A DNA stretch of 64,000 nt. It comes from Sphingobacteriales bacterium 50-39 (lineage in GTDB: Bacteria > Bacteroidota > Bacteroidia > Chitinophagales > Chitinophagaceae). Numbering within the stretch: position 1 is the first letter of the stretch; each line of letters opens with the position of its first letter. This document shows, piece by piece, positions 33,504 to 41,705 of this stretch. Below the pieces are notes generated by a model. It was not told where the DNA came from and made no database searches. It worked only from the letters and a program-made list of their open reading frames with translations. The translations under genes were made by a program, and so were the position numbers. The DNA lies in NCBI GenBank assembly GCA_001898505.1, contig MKTZ01000001.1, forward strand, positions 496,001 to 560,000. The letters run 5' to 3'.

Positions 33504-33538
33504 AAACAAATGTAAACATATTCGAACAAAATCGAACA
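33504..33538. promoter_or_regulatory. Four phased repeats, probable DeoR operator
   Basis: The pentamer (A/G)AACA occurs at 33504, 33514, 33524 and 33534, exactly 10 bp apart. The last two are part of a longer direct repeat TCGAACA at 33522-33528 and 33532-33538. On the other strand this reads TGTTCGA, close to known GlpR/DeoR half-sites. It is 17-51 bp upstream of the DeoR start. Confidence 0.6.
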
Positions 33539-33548
33539 TTCTATTTTT

Positions 33549-33920
33549 ATGAGCCAGACAAAATTGATGGTCCTTATTGCGGGCCCCTACAGATCGGGGA
33601 CGAACGATGATCCTGTATTGATGAAACAAAATCTCCGTAAGCTGGAGGAGGCGGCGCTGCCTATTTTTCGTGCGGGGCATATTCCGGTGATCGGGGAATG
33701 GTTTGCGTTGCCATTGTTGGAGGTGGCGGGGAGCAAGTATCCCGGGGATCCGGTGTATGAGGAGATATTATATCCCGTGGCGGCAAGGATCATCAACAAG
33801 TGTGATTGTATCCTGCGGCTGGAGGGCGCGTCGAAAGGGGCAGACGAGGATGTCCGGCTCGCCAGGACATTGGGGCTTCCCGTTTATTACAATTTGGAGG
33901 ATGTGCCTGGCCTTTCATGA
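33549..33920 (+). CDS. DUF4406-like (nucleoside deoxyribosyltransferase-fold) protein
   Basis: 123 residues: MVLIAGPYRSGTNDDP at the N-terminus, RKLEEAALPIFRAGHIPVIGEWFALPLLEVAG, IINKCDCILRLEGASKGADEDVRLARTLGLPVYYNLEDV. The AGPYR start, the central GHIP segment and the ...D.ILRL.G.S.GAD.D...A...G pattern are typical of small proteins related to nucleoside 2-deoxyribosyltransferases and the DUF4406 family. It may act on a nucleoside or sugar nucleotide; the reaction is not known. It is divergent from DeoR and may be its target. Confidence 0.65.
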   Translation: MSQTKLMVLIAGPYRSGTNDDPVLMKQNLRKLEEAALPIFRAGHIPVIGEWFALPLLEVAGSKYPGDPVYEEILYPVAARIINKCDCILRLEGASKGADEDVRLARTLGLPVYYNLEDVPGLS

Positions 33921-33945
33921 GTTGTGTGCTTATTGCGTACCTTGC

Positions 33946-33966
33946 ACCCTATTAAAATAATAGGGT
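33946..33966 (+). promoter_or_regulatory. Inverted repeat abutting the PLP-lyase start codon
   Basis: Perfect 8-bp arms ACCCTATT (33946-33953) and AATAGGGT (33959-33966) with a 5-nt centre AAAAT end directly before the ATG at 33967. In RNA it would fold the ribosome landing area into a hairpin; in DNA it is a good operator-type palindrome. Confidence 0.5.
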
Positions 33967-35193
33967 ATGGAAATTAATCCGGAGTTTGGCAGTATGTCGT
34001 CGTATGCTATTCATGGACTGGGGCATGAAAATGCGGAGCATGCGCATCTGCTGCCTATTTTTTCTTCCTCTACATTCACTTTTGACAGCGCGCAGCAGGG
34101 GATGGATCGTTTCTCCGGCAAGGAGCCAGGCTATATGTATTCGAGATTTGCCAACCCGACCGTGCGGGCGGCGGAGAAGCTGGTGGCGGGGCTGGAAGCT
34201 TTTGGTCTTAAGGGCGCGGATGGGAAGCCGCTGGAGCTGCGGGCGTTGTTGCATGCGAGCGGTCAGTCTGCAATGGCTACGATGATGCTCGCCAATCTTT
34301 CGGCCGGTGATGTGGTGCTGTCCCATCCTTCTTTGTACGGAGGTACGTATGAATTTATATATGGGATGTTGCCGCGGTTTGGCATCCATGCGTTGTTGGA
34401 TGATCTTAAAGACATGGACCGGCTGTCGATGCTTCTTGAGAAGACACCAGGGCTGAAACTTATCCATATCGAGACGCCTGCCAATCCTACGATGGGGTGT
34501 ATCGACCTGGAGGCGGTCTGTGCGGTGGCGGGTAGCCGTGGGGTCAAGGTGACGGTGGACAATACTTTCGCAACGCCATATTTGCAACAGCCTTTCCGGT
34601 ATGGGGTGGATTTTGTGTTCCATTCCACGACGAAGTTCCTGAATGGTCATGGCACTTCCATCGGCGGGGTGTTGATCGGAAGGGATATTGCCTTTATGAA
34701 TACCCGGGGGTATGATACCTACAAGCTGTTGGGGGGCACGAGCAGTCCTTTTGATGCCTTTCTGCTGACACAGGGGATCAAGACGCTGGGATTGCGGATG
34801 GACCGGCATTGTGATAATGCCGAGCGTGTGGCGGAGTTCCTGACGGGGCATCCGGCGGTGTCGAAGGTGCATTACAACGGGTTAAAGGACCATGCGGATG
34901 CGGCCCTGACGGCGAGGCAGATGCGCCGGGCCGGCGCGGTGATGGCTTTTGAGCTGAAAGGGGGGATGAAGGCGGGTATGCGATTTATCGACAGGCTGCG
35001 TGTATGTACGAGGGCGGTGTCGGTAGGTACGATCGATACGCTTATTTCTCATCCTGCCTCGATGTCACATTCGGGGATGGCGCCGGCGGACAGGATCAAG
35101 GCGGGGGTGACGGATGGATTGATCCGGATGAGTGTTGGGCTGGAGGCTCTCGATGATATTATTGGGGATCTTGGCCAGGCGATGAAGGATTAG
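33967..35193 (+). CDS. PLP-dependent gamma-family lyase/synthase (methionine gamma-lyase or cystathionine gamma-lyase/synthase type)
   Basis: 408 residues with the fold-type I trans-sulfuration signature: HASGQSAMATMMLANLSAGDVVL, IETPANPTMGCIDL, VDNTFATPYLQQP (Asp198 contacts the PLP ring), and Lys223 in HSTTKFLNGHGTSIGG, which forms the Schiff base. The enzyme acts on the gamma-carbon of sulfur amino acids; telling methionine gamma-lyase from cystathionine gamma-lyase or O-acylhomoserine enzymes needs a tree. The length is normal. A palindrome precedes its start. Confidence 0.9.
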   Translation: MEINPEFGSMSSYAIHGLGHENAEHAHLLPIFSSSTFTFDSAQQGMDRFSGKEPGYMYSRFANPTVRAAEKLVAGLEAFGLKGADGKPLELRALLHASGQSAMATMMLANLSAGDVVLSHPSLYGGTYEFIYGMLPRFGIHALLDDLKDMDRLSMLLEKTPGLKLIHIETPANPTMGCIDLEAVCAVAGSRGVKVTVDNTFATPYLQQPFRYGVDFVFHSTTKFLNGHGTSIGGVLIGRDIAFMNTRGYDTYKLLGGTSSPFDAFLLTQGIKTLGLRMDRHCDNAERVAEFLTGHPAVSKVHYNGLKDHADAALTARQMRRAGAVMAFELKGGMKAGMRFIDRLRVCTRAVSVGTIDTLISHPASMSHSGMAPADRIKAGVTDGLIRMSVGLEALDDIIGDLGQAMKD

Positions 35194-35215
35194 AACGGGG
35201 CCGACCATGGCGAGG

Positions 35216-35848
35216 TCAGGGGATGATCTTGAGCTCCGCGAGGACCCTGTCTACGATGCGATCGCAGCGGGTGAGGTGGAAGGCATAGACATGTTCTTTC
35301 ATGTAACCTTTCAGGTGGTCCTTTAGCATGGTCTTGGCCCTGTTGAGGCGGGTCTTGACATTGGAGGAAGCGATATCCAGCACTTCTGCGGTCTCTTTTA
35401 CGGACAGATCTTCTACTTCCCTTAAAACAAATACGAGCCGGTATTTTTCGGGCAGCTGTTCGATGGCGTTCTCAAGGAGGGCGGAAAGCTCTTTATTATG
35501 CAGTTCACTATCCGGAGTTACCATGTTGATCGAATTGTCTTGTGAAATGTTTCTTGCCGAGCGCGTCTTTCTGATCTGACCCAGGCACTGATTGATCATG
35601 ATCCTTGTGATCCAGGTGCCAAAAGAGCTGTTATTCTTAAACTTATCGAGGTGCAGATATGCATTTATATAGGCTGTCTGCATGGCATCTTCTACATCGG
35701 CGTCGTTATTCAATATCGACATGCCGGTGCGGAACAACCGTTGGTTATATCTCCTGATGATGTATTCGAAAGCCTTCTTATCTCCGTCGAGGATGATCTT
35801 TATCAAGGTCTCGTCGGGGATCTGACTTCTGGACTCCTGTTGGATCAT
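35216..35848 (-). CDS. ECF-family RNA polymerase sigma factor
   Basis: 210 residues from the ATG at 35848 (MIQQESRSQIPDETLIKIIL); a start at 35875 is possible. Region 2 (AFEYIIRRYNQRLFRTGMSILNNDADVEDAMQTAYINAYLHLDKF, SSFGTWITRIMINQCLGQIRK) and region 4 (AIEQLPEKYRLVFVLREVEDLSVKETAEVLDIASSNVKTRLNRAKTMLKDHL) are complete. No anti-sigma gene is adjacent; the divergent neighbour is a DoxX-like membrane protein, a pairing I have seen in related genomes. Function not known. Confidence 0.92.
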   Translation of the reverse strand: MIQQESRSQIPDETLIKIILDGDKKAFEYIIRRYNQRLFRTGMSILNNDADVEDAMQTAYINAYLHLDKFKNNSSFGTWITRIMINQCLGQIRKTRSARNISQDNSINMVTPDSELHNKELSALLENAIEQLPEKYRLVFVLREVEDLSVKETAEVLDIASSNVKTRLNRAKTMLKDHLKGYMKEHVYAFHLTRCDRIVDRVLAELKIIP

Positions 35849-35907
35849 ATTTCCCGTTAGATGCATCAATGTCAAAAAGGTTACAAGAAATAATATGGCT
35901 GGCCGTG

Positions 35908-35926
35908 TGACCCTTTGGGAGGGTCA
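35908..35926 (+). promoter_or_regulatory. Inverted repeat and possible ECF-type promoter before the DoxX-like gene
   Basis: Arms TGACCCT (35908-35914) and AGGGTCA (35920-35926) with a 5-nt centre lie in the 108 bp between the divergent sigma factor and DoxX-like genes. GTGACC plus TCTAATAGG about 16 bp further on resembles an ECF-dependent -35/-10 pair, so the sigma factor may read its own neighbour. This is inference. Confidence 0.35.
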
Positions 35927-35956
35927 TTTATCTAATAGGAAACAAAATTATATTTT

Positions 35957-36331
35957 ATGGCTACTGTAAAACAACTTTCTCAGACTTTGAGGCTGACTTT
36001 TGGAATAGTGCCCATCGTGGCGGGTCTGGACAAATTTACGAACCTGCTGACCCATTGGTCGGATTATCTATATAAATCCATGTTACCCATGGATCCCGAG
36101 ACCTTTATGAAGATAGTAGGGGTGATCGAGATCATTGCGGGGGTTATTGTGTTCGTAAGAACGATGGTGGGGGCCTATGTTGTGATGGCGTGGCTGATCT
36201 GTATTGCAATACAGCTACTTATAAGCGGGCATTATTTCGATGTGGCGGTGCGGGACCTGGTGATGGCGGTGGGGGCGTATACGCTGGCGCAGCTGACAAA
36301 AATGAGCTCGGCGGGGCCGGTGGCGGCATAA
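35957..36331 (+). CDS. DoxX-like small integral membrane protein
   Basis: 124 residues with four hydrophobic segments (TFGIVPIVAGLDKFTNLL, FMKIVGVIEIIAGVIVFVRT, AYVVMAWLICIAIQLLIS, DLVMAVGAYTLAQLTKM). The spacing and the GLDKF pattern after the first helix fit DoxX/DUF-type four-helix proteins. The role of this group is unknown, with links to redox or membrane stress in some bacteria. It is divergent from the ECF sigma gene and converges with the NarL-type gene, 11 bp apart. Confidence 0.75.
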   Translation: MATVKQLSQTLRLTFGIVPIVAGLDKFTNLLTHWSDYLYKSMLPMDPETFMKIVGVIEIIAGVIVFVRTMVGAYVVMAWLICIAIQLLISGHYFDVAVRDLVMAVGAYTLAQLTKMSSAGPVAA

Positions 36332-36342
36332 AAGGGGGCGGG

Positions 36343-36954
36343 CTAGTTTACATTATATAAGGTAGCAAGTTCTTTTAGCTGCAGGACATTGCTGGTCCTG
36401 GTCTTTTCGAAGATGCGGCTTTTGAGGGTGGAGATGGTGTTGTGTTTGAGGTTGAGGTTGCGGCTGATGTCGTTACCGCTCAGTCCCTGGAGCATATAAT
36501 GCAATACTTCGAACTCCCGGGCGGAGAGTTTTACAAATGGGTTGTACGGATCACCCGTAGGGACTTCCTTGCCGGGTGCGATGTTGCTCTGAAAGAATTT
36601 CCTGATCTGGGTGGTCGTTTCTTCTTCGGAGGCCGTTTTGGATAAATAGTGAGACAGGCCGTATTGCTTTTTCAACACTTCTCCATATACTTCTGCGGGC
36701 TGCATAGAGAATATGAGTATCTTAAGCTGGGGATAGAGCGTTTGGATCGTGGGCAAGACTTCGAGGGTGCTGCCATCGGACAGATTGATATCCAGTACGA
36801 GGTGGGTATATATCTTTTTGTTGAGCTCTTTCATCATTTCGCTGCAGGCGGCTACTCCCCGGACATCTGTGTACCCAAAATTCAACTCCAGGATCAGCTT
36901 GACTGCCTTGCAGATCATGCTGTGATCATCCGCCAGAAGTATTTTGGGTTCCAT
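36343..36954 (-). CDS. NarL/FixJ-family response regulator
   Basis: 203 residues: a receiver with the acidic pair Asp9-Asp10 (ILLADDHSM), phosphoacceptor Asp55 (HLVLDINLSDG) and Lys106 (YLSKTASEEE), then a LuxR-type helix-turn-helix (VKLSAREFEVLHYMLQGLSGNDISRNLNLKHNTISTLKSRIFEKTRTSNVLQLKELATLYNV). No sensor kinase gene is adjacent. About 135 bp upstream of its start is an 18-bp palindrome that may be its own operator. Confidence 0.92.
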   Translation of the reverse strand: MEPKILLADDHSMICKAVKLILELNFGYTDVRGVAACSEMMKELNKKIYTHLVLDINLSDGSTLEVLPTIQTLYPQLKILIFSMQPAEVYGEVLKKQYGLSHYLSKTASEEETTTQIRKFFQSNIAPGKEVPTGDPYNPFVKLSAREFEVLHYMLQGLSGNDISRNLNLKHNTISTLKSRIFEKTRTSNVLQLKELATLYNVN

Positions 36955-37282
36955 CTCATATAGGTTTTGTTATATGATAAAGCTATGTAAATATTTACTA
37001 CGCTGAAGGGTAGCATATTGTCTGGCATGATTGAGCGCCGATGGGGATAAAAGAAGGTTTGAGGAAAACTGTCCGGATTAGGAGGCGTGTAGAAGTATTT
37101 CTACAAACTTTTTTGCAGGAGCTGTCTAATTTTAAGTTCTAATAGGATAAGGTTTAATGGTTATGGTATTTGATTAGCGCATCCCTGCAGCAGTGTGGGG
37201 ATTTTTTTTGTTTGTTCCGGGCAGGCGAGGGGTTTGCTAAAACTTGCTAAAATTTTATTGGCTAGGGTGCATGGAAAAAAAA
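36955..37282. other. Intergenic region between response regulator and lacI
   Basis: No convincing coding frame. It contains the palindrome at 37089-37106 and, at 37181-37209, ATCCC paired with GGGAT followed by eight T on the plus strand, a weak terminator-like hairpin. A short untranslated RNA ending there is possible but not supported by a clear promoter. Confidence 0.4.
37089..37106. promoter_or_regulatory. 18-bp perfect palindrome upstream of the NarL-type gene
   Basis: TGTAGAAGTATTTCTACA has 7-bp arms and a 4-bp centre. It is unlike the LacI-family operators further on. The dyad size suits a dimeric helix-turn-helix protein such as the response regulator encoded at 36343-36954. Confidence 0.45.
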
Positions 37283-37315
37283 TTTGGATTTATTCCGAAG
37301 ATTGGATTATGTTTG
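37283..37315 (+). promoter_or_regulatory. Bacteroidota-type promoter for lacI
   Basis: TTTG (37283-37286), a 21-bp spacer and TATGTTTG (37308-37315), an exact TAnnTTTG match. The operator at 37319-37334 would cover the start of transcription, which predicts autorepression. Confidence 0.7.
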
Positions 37316-37318
37316 TTT

Positions 37319-37334
37319 TGTTAAACGATTAAGC
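37319..37334. promoter_or_regulatory. LacI-family operator, copy 1 (before lacI)
   Basis: TGTTAAACGATTAAGC: 14 of 16 positions match the reverse complement of the best copy GCTTAATCGTTTAAGC at 43582. It lies 4 bp after the -7 element of the lacI promoter. Confidence 0.7.
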
Positions 37335-37369
37335 AGTCTGTTAGGAGAAAATAAGAGTATATTTGATCG

Positions 37370-38404
37370 ATGGATAAAAAAGTGTCGCTTAAAGATATTG
37401 CGAATCATCTGGGAGTATCGACAGCTCTTGTTTCCTATGCGTTGAATCACCGTGATAAGGAGGCGAGGGTAGGGGCTGACATGGCCGAGAAGATACGGAA
37501 GGCTGCGGCGGAGCTGAACTACCAACCGAATGTCATAGCGAAGAGCTTAAAAAGCGGAAAGACGAACACGATCGGCCTGATCGTGGCGGATATCTCGAAC
37601 CCTTTTTTCTCCAATATTGCCAGGATCATCGAGGATGAGGCCAGGAAGCACGGCTATATTGTAATTTTTGGGAGCAGCGACGAAAGCGCGGAGAAATCCA
37701 AGTTGTTGATCGATGTTCTTTTAAACCGGCAGGTGGACGCATTTATTATTGCGCCGTCGGAACATACAGAGAAACAGATCCGGAACCTTCAAAAGCGAAA
37801 AGTGCCTGTGGTGTTGATCGACCGGTATTTTCCAAACATCGAAACCGACTTTATTCAAACCAATAATTTCCAGGCTGCCTACCAGGCGGTGGATCATCTG
37901 ATCAAGAATCGCCGGGAAAAAATAGGCATGGTGGCGTATGACACGGGGTTGTTACATATGCGGGAAAGGATCGAAGGGTATAAGGAAGCTTTGAAGGACA
38001 ACGGCATTCGCTTCAAAAGCGACTGGTTGAGGAAAGTCTCGTACCAGCATTTTACCAGGGATGTGGAGCTGGGCATCAAAAGCCTTATAGAGCCAACGTT
38101 ACGGGTGGACGGGTTCTTTTTTGCCACCAACACTATTGCGGTGGAGAGTCTCAAGATCATTAATCAGTCAGGGTTTAAAGTCCCGGACGACCTGGCAATC
38201 GTATCATTCGATGAAAGTATCGCCTTCGACTTCTTCTACTCCCCATTGACGTATATCCGTCAGTCCGTGGAAGAGATCGGCAAGGAAGCCGTCAAACTGG
38301 CCTTGTCAAGGATCGCGGACAAGACAAAAAAGCCAACGTCAGTAGTGATCGATGCGAGTCTTGTGGTGAGGAGCAGTTCGAAAGGGGCCGGGAAGAAAAA
38401 ATAA
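37370..38404 (+). CDS. LacI-family transcriptional regulator of the sugar locus
   Basis: 344 residues. The N-terminal helix-turn-helix and hinge are typical (VSLKDIANHLGVSTALVSYALNHRDKEARV, IRKAAAELNYQPNVIAKSLKSGKTNTIGLIVADISNPFFSNIARIIEDEA), followed by a periplasmic-binding-like sensor (PVVLIDRYFPNIETDFIQTNNFQAAYQAVDHLI, VDGFFFATNTIAVESLKII, DLAIVSFDESIAFDFFYSPLTYIRQSVEEIGKEAVKLAL). It probably binds the five related palindromes before itself, fucI, susC and the SDR, and senses a sugar or sugar derivative of this pathway. A promoter plus operator precede it, so it should repress itself. Confidence 0.93.
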   Translation: MDKKVSLKDIANHLGVSTALVSYALNHRDKEARVGADMAEKIRKAAAELNYQPNVIAKSLKSGKTNTIGLIVADISNPFFSNIARIIEDEARKHGYIVIFGSSDESAEKSKLLIDVLLNRQVDAFIIAPSEHTEKQIRNLQKRKVPVVLIDRYFPNIETDFIQTNNFQAAYQAVDHLIKNRREKIGMVAYDTGLLHMRERIEGYKEALKDNGIRFKSDWLRKVSYQHFTRDVELGIKSLIEPTLRVDGFFFATNTIAVESLKIINQSGFKVPDDLAIVSFDESIAFDFFYSPLTYIRQSVEEIGKEAVKLALSRIADKTKKPTSVVIDASLVVRSSSKGAGKKK

Positions 38405-38420
38405 ATTTTTTTATTTGATA

Positions 38421-38436
38421 GCTTAATCGTTAAAGC
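38421..38436. promoter_or_regulatory. LacI-family operator, copy 2 (before fucI)
   Basis: GCTTAATCGTTAAAGC lies 56 bp before the fucI start. The surrounding 20 bases TTGATAGCTTAATCGTTAAA are identical to copy 5 before the SDR gene. Confidence 0.75.
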
Positions 38437-38492
38437 TGCTATCATCAGCGCATTTGCGGAATAAACTTTAAAATATTAAACGGAACAGAGCA

Positions 38493-40256
38493 ATGGCAAA
38501 TTATCCCAGGATCGGTATCAGGCCGATCATCGACGGGCGCCTGGGTGGCGTACGTGAGTCCCTGGAAGAGACGACTATGAAGATGGCCAGGAATGTCGCG
38601 AGTTTGTATGAATCGACACTGCGATATCCGGATGGAACACCTGTGCAATGTGTGATTGCAGATAGTTGTATCGGCGGGGTGTATGAGGCTGCTGCCTGCA
38701 GCAGTAAGTTCGAGGCAAACAACGTCGGTGTGTCTTTGTCTGTGACGCCGTGCTGGTGTTATGGCAGCGAGACCATGGATATGCATCCATTTTTGCCCAA
38801 GGCCATCTGGGGTTTCAACGGGACGGAGCGGCCCGGAGCGGTGTATCTGGCTGCCACGCTTGCTGCGCACAACCAGATGGGATTGCCGGCATTCGGTATT
38901 TATGGCCGGGATGTACAGGACCTGGGTGATGAGGCGATACCGGAGGATGTAAGAGAGCGCTTGTTGAGTTTTGCAAAAGCTGGTCTTGCGGCGGCTATTA
39001 TGCGAGGCAAGGCGTACCTGGCCATTGGTTCGGTGTCGATGGGGATTGCCGGATCGATCGTGGTACCTGACTTCTTCCGGGAATACCTTGGCATGCGGAA
39101 CGAATATGTCGACTCTTCTGAAATATTGAGACGGATAGAAAAGAAGATCTATGACGAAGCGGAATTTTCAAAGGCGCTGGATTGGACAAAGAAACATTGC
39201 AAGGAAGGAGAAGATCTCAATGCTGTGGCAAAGCAATTCCCCCGTGCGCAGAAAGACAAGGACTGGGAGTTCGTGGTGAAGATGGCCATTATCATCCGCG
39301 ACCTTATGACGGGTAATCCCCATCTGAAAGAAAAGGGTTTTGGGGAAGAATCATATGGTCACCATGCGCTGATCTCCGGATTCCAGGGCCAGCGTCAGTG
39401 GACGGATTTTTTGCCCAATGGAGATTTTGCAGAAGCTATTTTGAATTCCTCTTTTGATTGGAACGGGATACGGGCGCCCTATCTGGTTGCTACGGAGAAT
39501 GATGCGCTCAATGCGGTGAGCATGCTCTTTGGTTATCTGCTGACCAACGCCGCGCAGATATTTGCGGATGTGCGTACTTACTGGAGCCCCGATGCTGTGC
39601 AACGTGTCGCGGGATGGCGTCCGGAGGGGGCGGCAGCGGATGGGTTTATTCACCTTATCAATTCCGGCTCGGCTGCGCTGGATGGGAGCGGGCGGCAGGA
39701 GGTGGACGGCAAGCCTGTCATGAAGCCATTCTGGGAGATCAGCAAGAAGGAAGCTGACGCGTGTCTGGAGGCGACGACCTGGTATCCCGCCAATAACGGT
39801 TATTTCAGGGGCGGGGGGTATTCTTCCAAATTCGTTACACGCGGCGGTATGCCCGTGACCATGTGCCGGCTGAACCTGGTAAAAGGCCTGGGGCCTGTGT
39901 TGCAGATCGCCGAGGGGGAGACGATCGATCTTCCCGGACGTGTCCACCAGATACTGGATGACAGAACGGATAAAGCATGGCCAACGACCTGGTTTGTCCC
40001 CAGGATCACCGGAGAAGGGGCGTTTACGGATGTATATACCGTCATGGCCCGCTGGGGGGCCAACCATGGCGCTATCACCTATGGTCATATCGGGCATGAC
40101 CTTATTTCACTGGCGGCCATACTTCGTATACCTGTGTGCATGCACAATGTGCCGGACCAGCGCGTCTTCCGTCCTTCCGCGTGGAATGCGTTCGGGTCGG
40201 ATGGAGAGTCTGCGGACTACCGGGCGTGTGAGAATTATGGGGCGCTGTATAAGTAA
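38493..40256 (+). CDS. fucI: L-fucose isomerase (also D-arabinose isomerase)
   Basis: 587 residues, collinear with E. coli FucI (591). Shared blocks include [77 protein letters not shown] and [11 protein letters not shown]. The catalytic/metal residues correspond to Glu335 (ATEND), Asp359 (FADVR) and His525 (WGANHG). The enzyme converts L-fucose to L-fuculose and, in E. coli, D-arabinose to D-ribulose with Mn2+. It is the first metabolic gene after lacI and has its own operator, with fucP and the kinase downstream. Confidence 0.96.
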   Translation: MANYPRIGIRPIIDGRLGGVRESLEETTMKMARNVASLYESTLRYPDGTPVQCVIADSCIGGVYEAAACSSKFEANNVGVSLSVTPCWCYGSETMDMHPFLPKAIWGFNGTERPGAVYLAATLAAHNQMGLPAFGIYGRDVQDLGDEAIPEDVRERLLSFAKAGLAAAIMRGKAYLAIGSVSMGIAGSIVVPDFFREYLGMRNEYVDSSEILRRIEKKIYDEAEFSKALDWTKKHCKEGEDLNAVAKQFPRAQKDKDWEFVVKMAIIIRDLMTGNPHLKEKGFGEESYGHHALISGFQGQRQWTDFLPNGDFAEAILNSSFDWNGIRAPYLVATENDALNAVSMLFGYLLTNAAQIFADVRTYWSPDAVQRVAGWRPEGAAADGFIHLINSGSAALDGSGRQEVDGKPVMKPFWEISKKEADACLEATTWYPANNGYFRGGGYSSKFVTRGGMPVTMCRLNLVKGLGPVLQIAEGETIDLPGRVHQILDDRTDKAWPTTWFVPRITGEGAFTDVYTVMARWGANHGAITYGHIGHDLISLAAILRIPVCMHNVPDQRVFRPSAWNAFGSDGESADYRACENYGALYK

Positions 40257-40300
40257 GAGACACTATATACTAAGAAAATCTTTATAACAGGAACTTGCAT

Positions 40301-41680
40301 ATGAAAAGGAATTTCATCTCTCTGTTTCGCGCGGAGGATGGCCGCAGCTATCTGCGTCCTTTCTCGATGGTGACGAGTCTCTTTTTGCTTTGGGGGTTTG
40401 CCCACGGGTTGCTGGATGTGTTGGATAAGCATTTTCAGAATACGCTGCACATATCCAAGGCACAATCGGGCATGGTCCAGTTTGCTCTTTATATCGGCTA
40501 TCTTGTTATGGGGGGGCCTGCGGGTGGGTTTATGAAGCGGTATGGTTATAAGAAAGGTATCATTCTGGGCTTGCTTCTTTTTGCGGCCGGTGCATTTCTA
40601 TTCTATCCTGCTGCCCGGCTGGCTGCTTTCGTACCCTTTCTATTGGCGCTTTTTATTATCGCATGCGGCCTGTGCTGCCTGGAGACTGCCGCGAATCCCT
40701 ATACGACCGTGCTCGGACCGATGGATGGAGCGGCCCGACGTATCAATATTGCTCAGTCCTTTAACGGTCTCGGATGGATACTGGGGCCGTTGCTCGGAGG
40801 GCTTTTGATATTTGGCGCGGGCGGGGCCGGTGGTGTCGCCGGGACATCTGGTATAGGAGGGGGAACATCCGGCGATGCGGGAACGTTCGAATCGTTGACA
40901 ACGCCCTATATGTGGATCGGCTGTATCGTTGTCGGAGTGGCTGTTCTGTTTGCTTTTACCCGGCTGCCGGTGATCGTGGAGGAGAATAGTGAAGGTATTG
41001 CTGAAAATGCTTCGGCGCGCGAGCTTTTGAAACACCGGGGATTCGTGCTGGCGGTGATCGCACAATTCCTGTATGTGGCTGCTCAGACCGGTGTCAATTC
41101 CTTTTTTATCAACTATGTCACGGAGACTATGACGGGGGTACAGGCGGCGGTAGGGAATATGATGGCTCACCTGGGGGCTTTTGGAAGGGTGTTCATGCCA
41201 GTGAGCCCGGAGATGGCAGCCTCCTCTATTCTCGGTCTCGGAGGTATGGGCTGTTTCTGGATCGGGCGGTTGTCGGGATCGTACCTGATGAAATTTATCG
41301 CTCCTGCCCGGTTGCTGGCGACATATGCCATTGTCAATACCTTTCTCATGGTCCTGGTGATCTTCCATCTGGGGTGGGTAAGCGTGATCGCGCTGCTCCT
41401 GACCTATTTCTTTATGTCAGTCATGTTCCCCACCATTTTTGCGCTGGGTCTTAAGGGGTTGGGGCCTTTGACCAAACGGGCGGCATCCATTCTCGTAATG
41501 GCCGTGGCCGGAGGGGCTTTTTGTCCGCCGCTGATGGGACTTATAGCGGATCATTCCGGAATGCCCGTTGCCTTTATCATACCCTTGTTTTGTTTTGCTT
41601 TTATCTCATGGTTTGCCCTCCGGAAGAACAAAGGTTCTGACGCCGAAGCCGGTGTGGCGAGCGTGGTCCGATATCATTAA
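40301..41680 (+). CDS. fucP: Fucose/D-arabinose:H+ symporter, FucP-like MFS permease
   Basis: 459 residues from the ATG at 40301 (MKRNFISLFRAEDGRSYLRP). Twelve hydrophobic segments and the FucP/NagP-family features are present: LFLLWGFAHGLLDVLDKHFQ in TM1, the fifth-helix region CGLCCLETAANPYTTVLGP, and IAQSFNGLGWILGPLLGGLL. It has a glycine-rich insert (about residues 180-200, GGAGGVAGTSGIGGGTSGDAG) in a loop that E. coli FucP lacks. It should import L-fucose or D-arabinose with protons through the inner membrane. It lies 44 bp after fucI. Confidence 0.93.
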   Translation: MKRNFISLFRAEDGRSYLRPFSMVTSLFLLWGFAHGLLDVLDKHFQNTLHISKAQSGMVQFALYIGYLVMGGPAGGFMKRYGYKKGIILGLLLFAAGAFLFYPAARLAAFVPFLLALFIIACGLCCLETAANPYTTVLGPMDGAARRINIAQSFNGLGWILGPLLGGLLIFGAGGAGGVAGTSGIGGGTSGDAGTFESLTTPYMWIGCIVVGVAVLFAFTRLPVIVEENSEGIAENASARELLKHRGFVLAVIAQFLYVAAQTGVNSFFINYVTETMTGVQAAVGNMMAHLGAFGRVFMPVSPEMAASSILGLGGMGCFWIGRLSGSYLMKFIAPARLLATYAIVNTFLMVLVIFHLGWVSVIALLLTYFFMSVMFPTIFALGLKGLGPLTKRAASILVMAVAGGAFCPPLMGLIADHSGMPVAFIIPLFCFAFISWFALRKNKGSDAEAGVASVVRYH

Positions 41681-41705
41681 GTGGCCATCATTAAACAGTA
41701 CAGAT

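Noticed and set aside
33952-34872. 306-codon antisense frame inside the PLP lyase gene
   Set aside because: His/Arg/Gln-rich translation without any family pattern, fully inside a well-supported enzyme gene.
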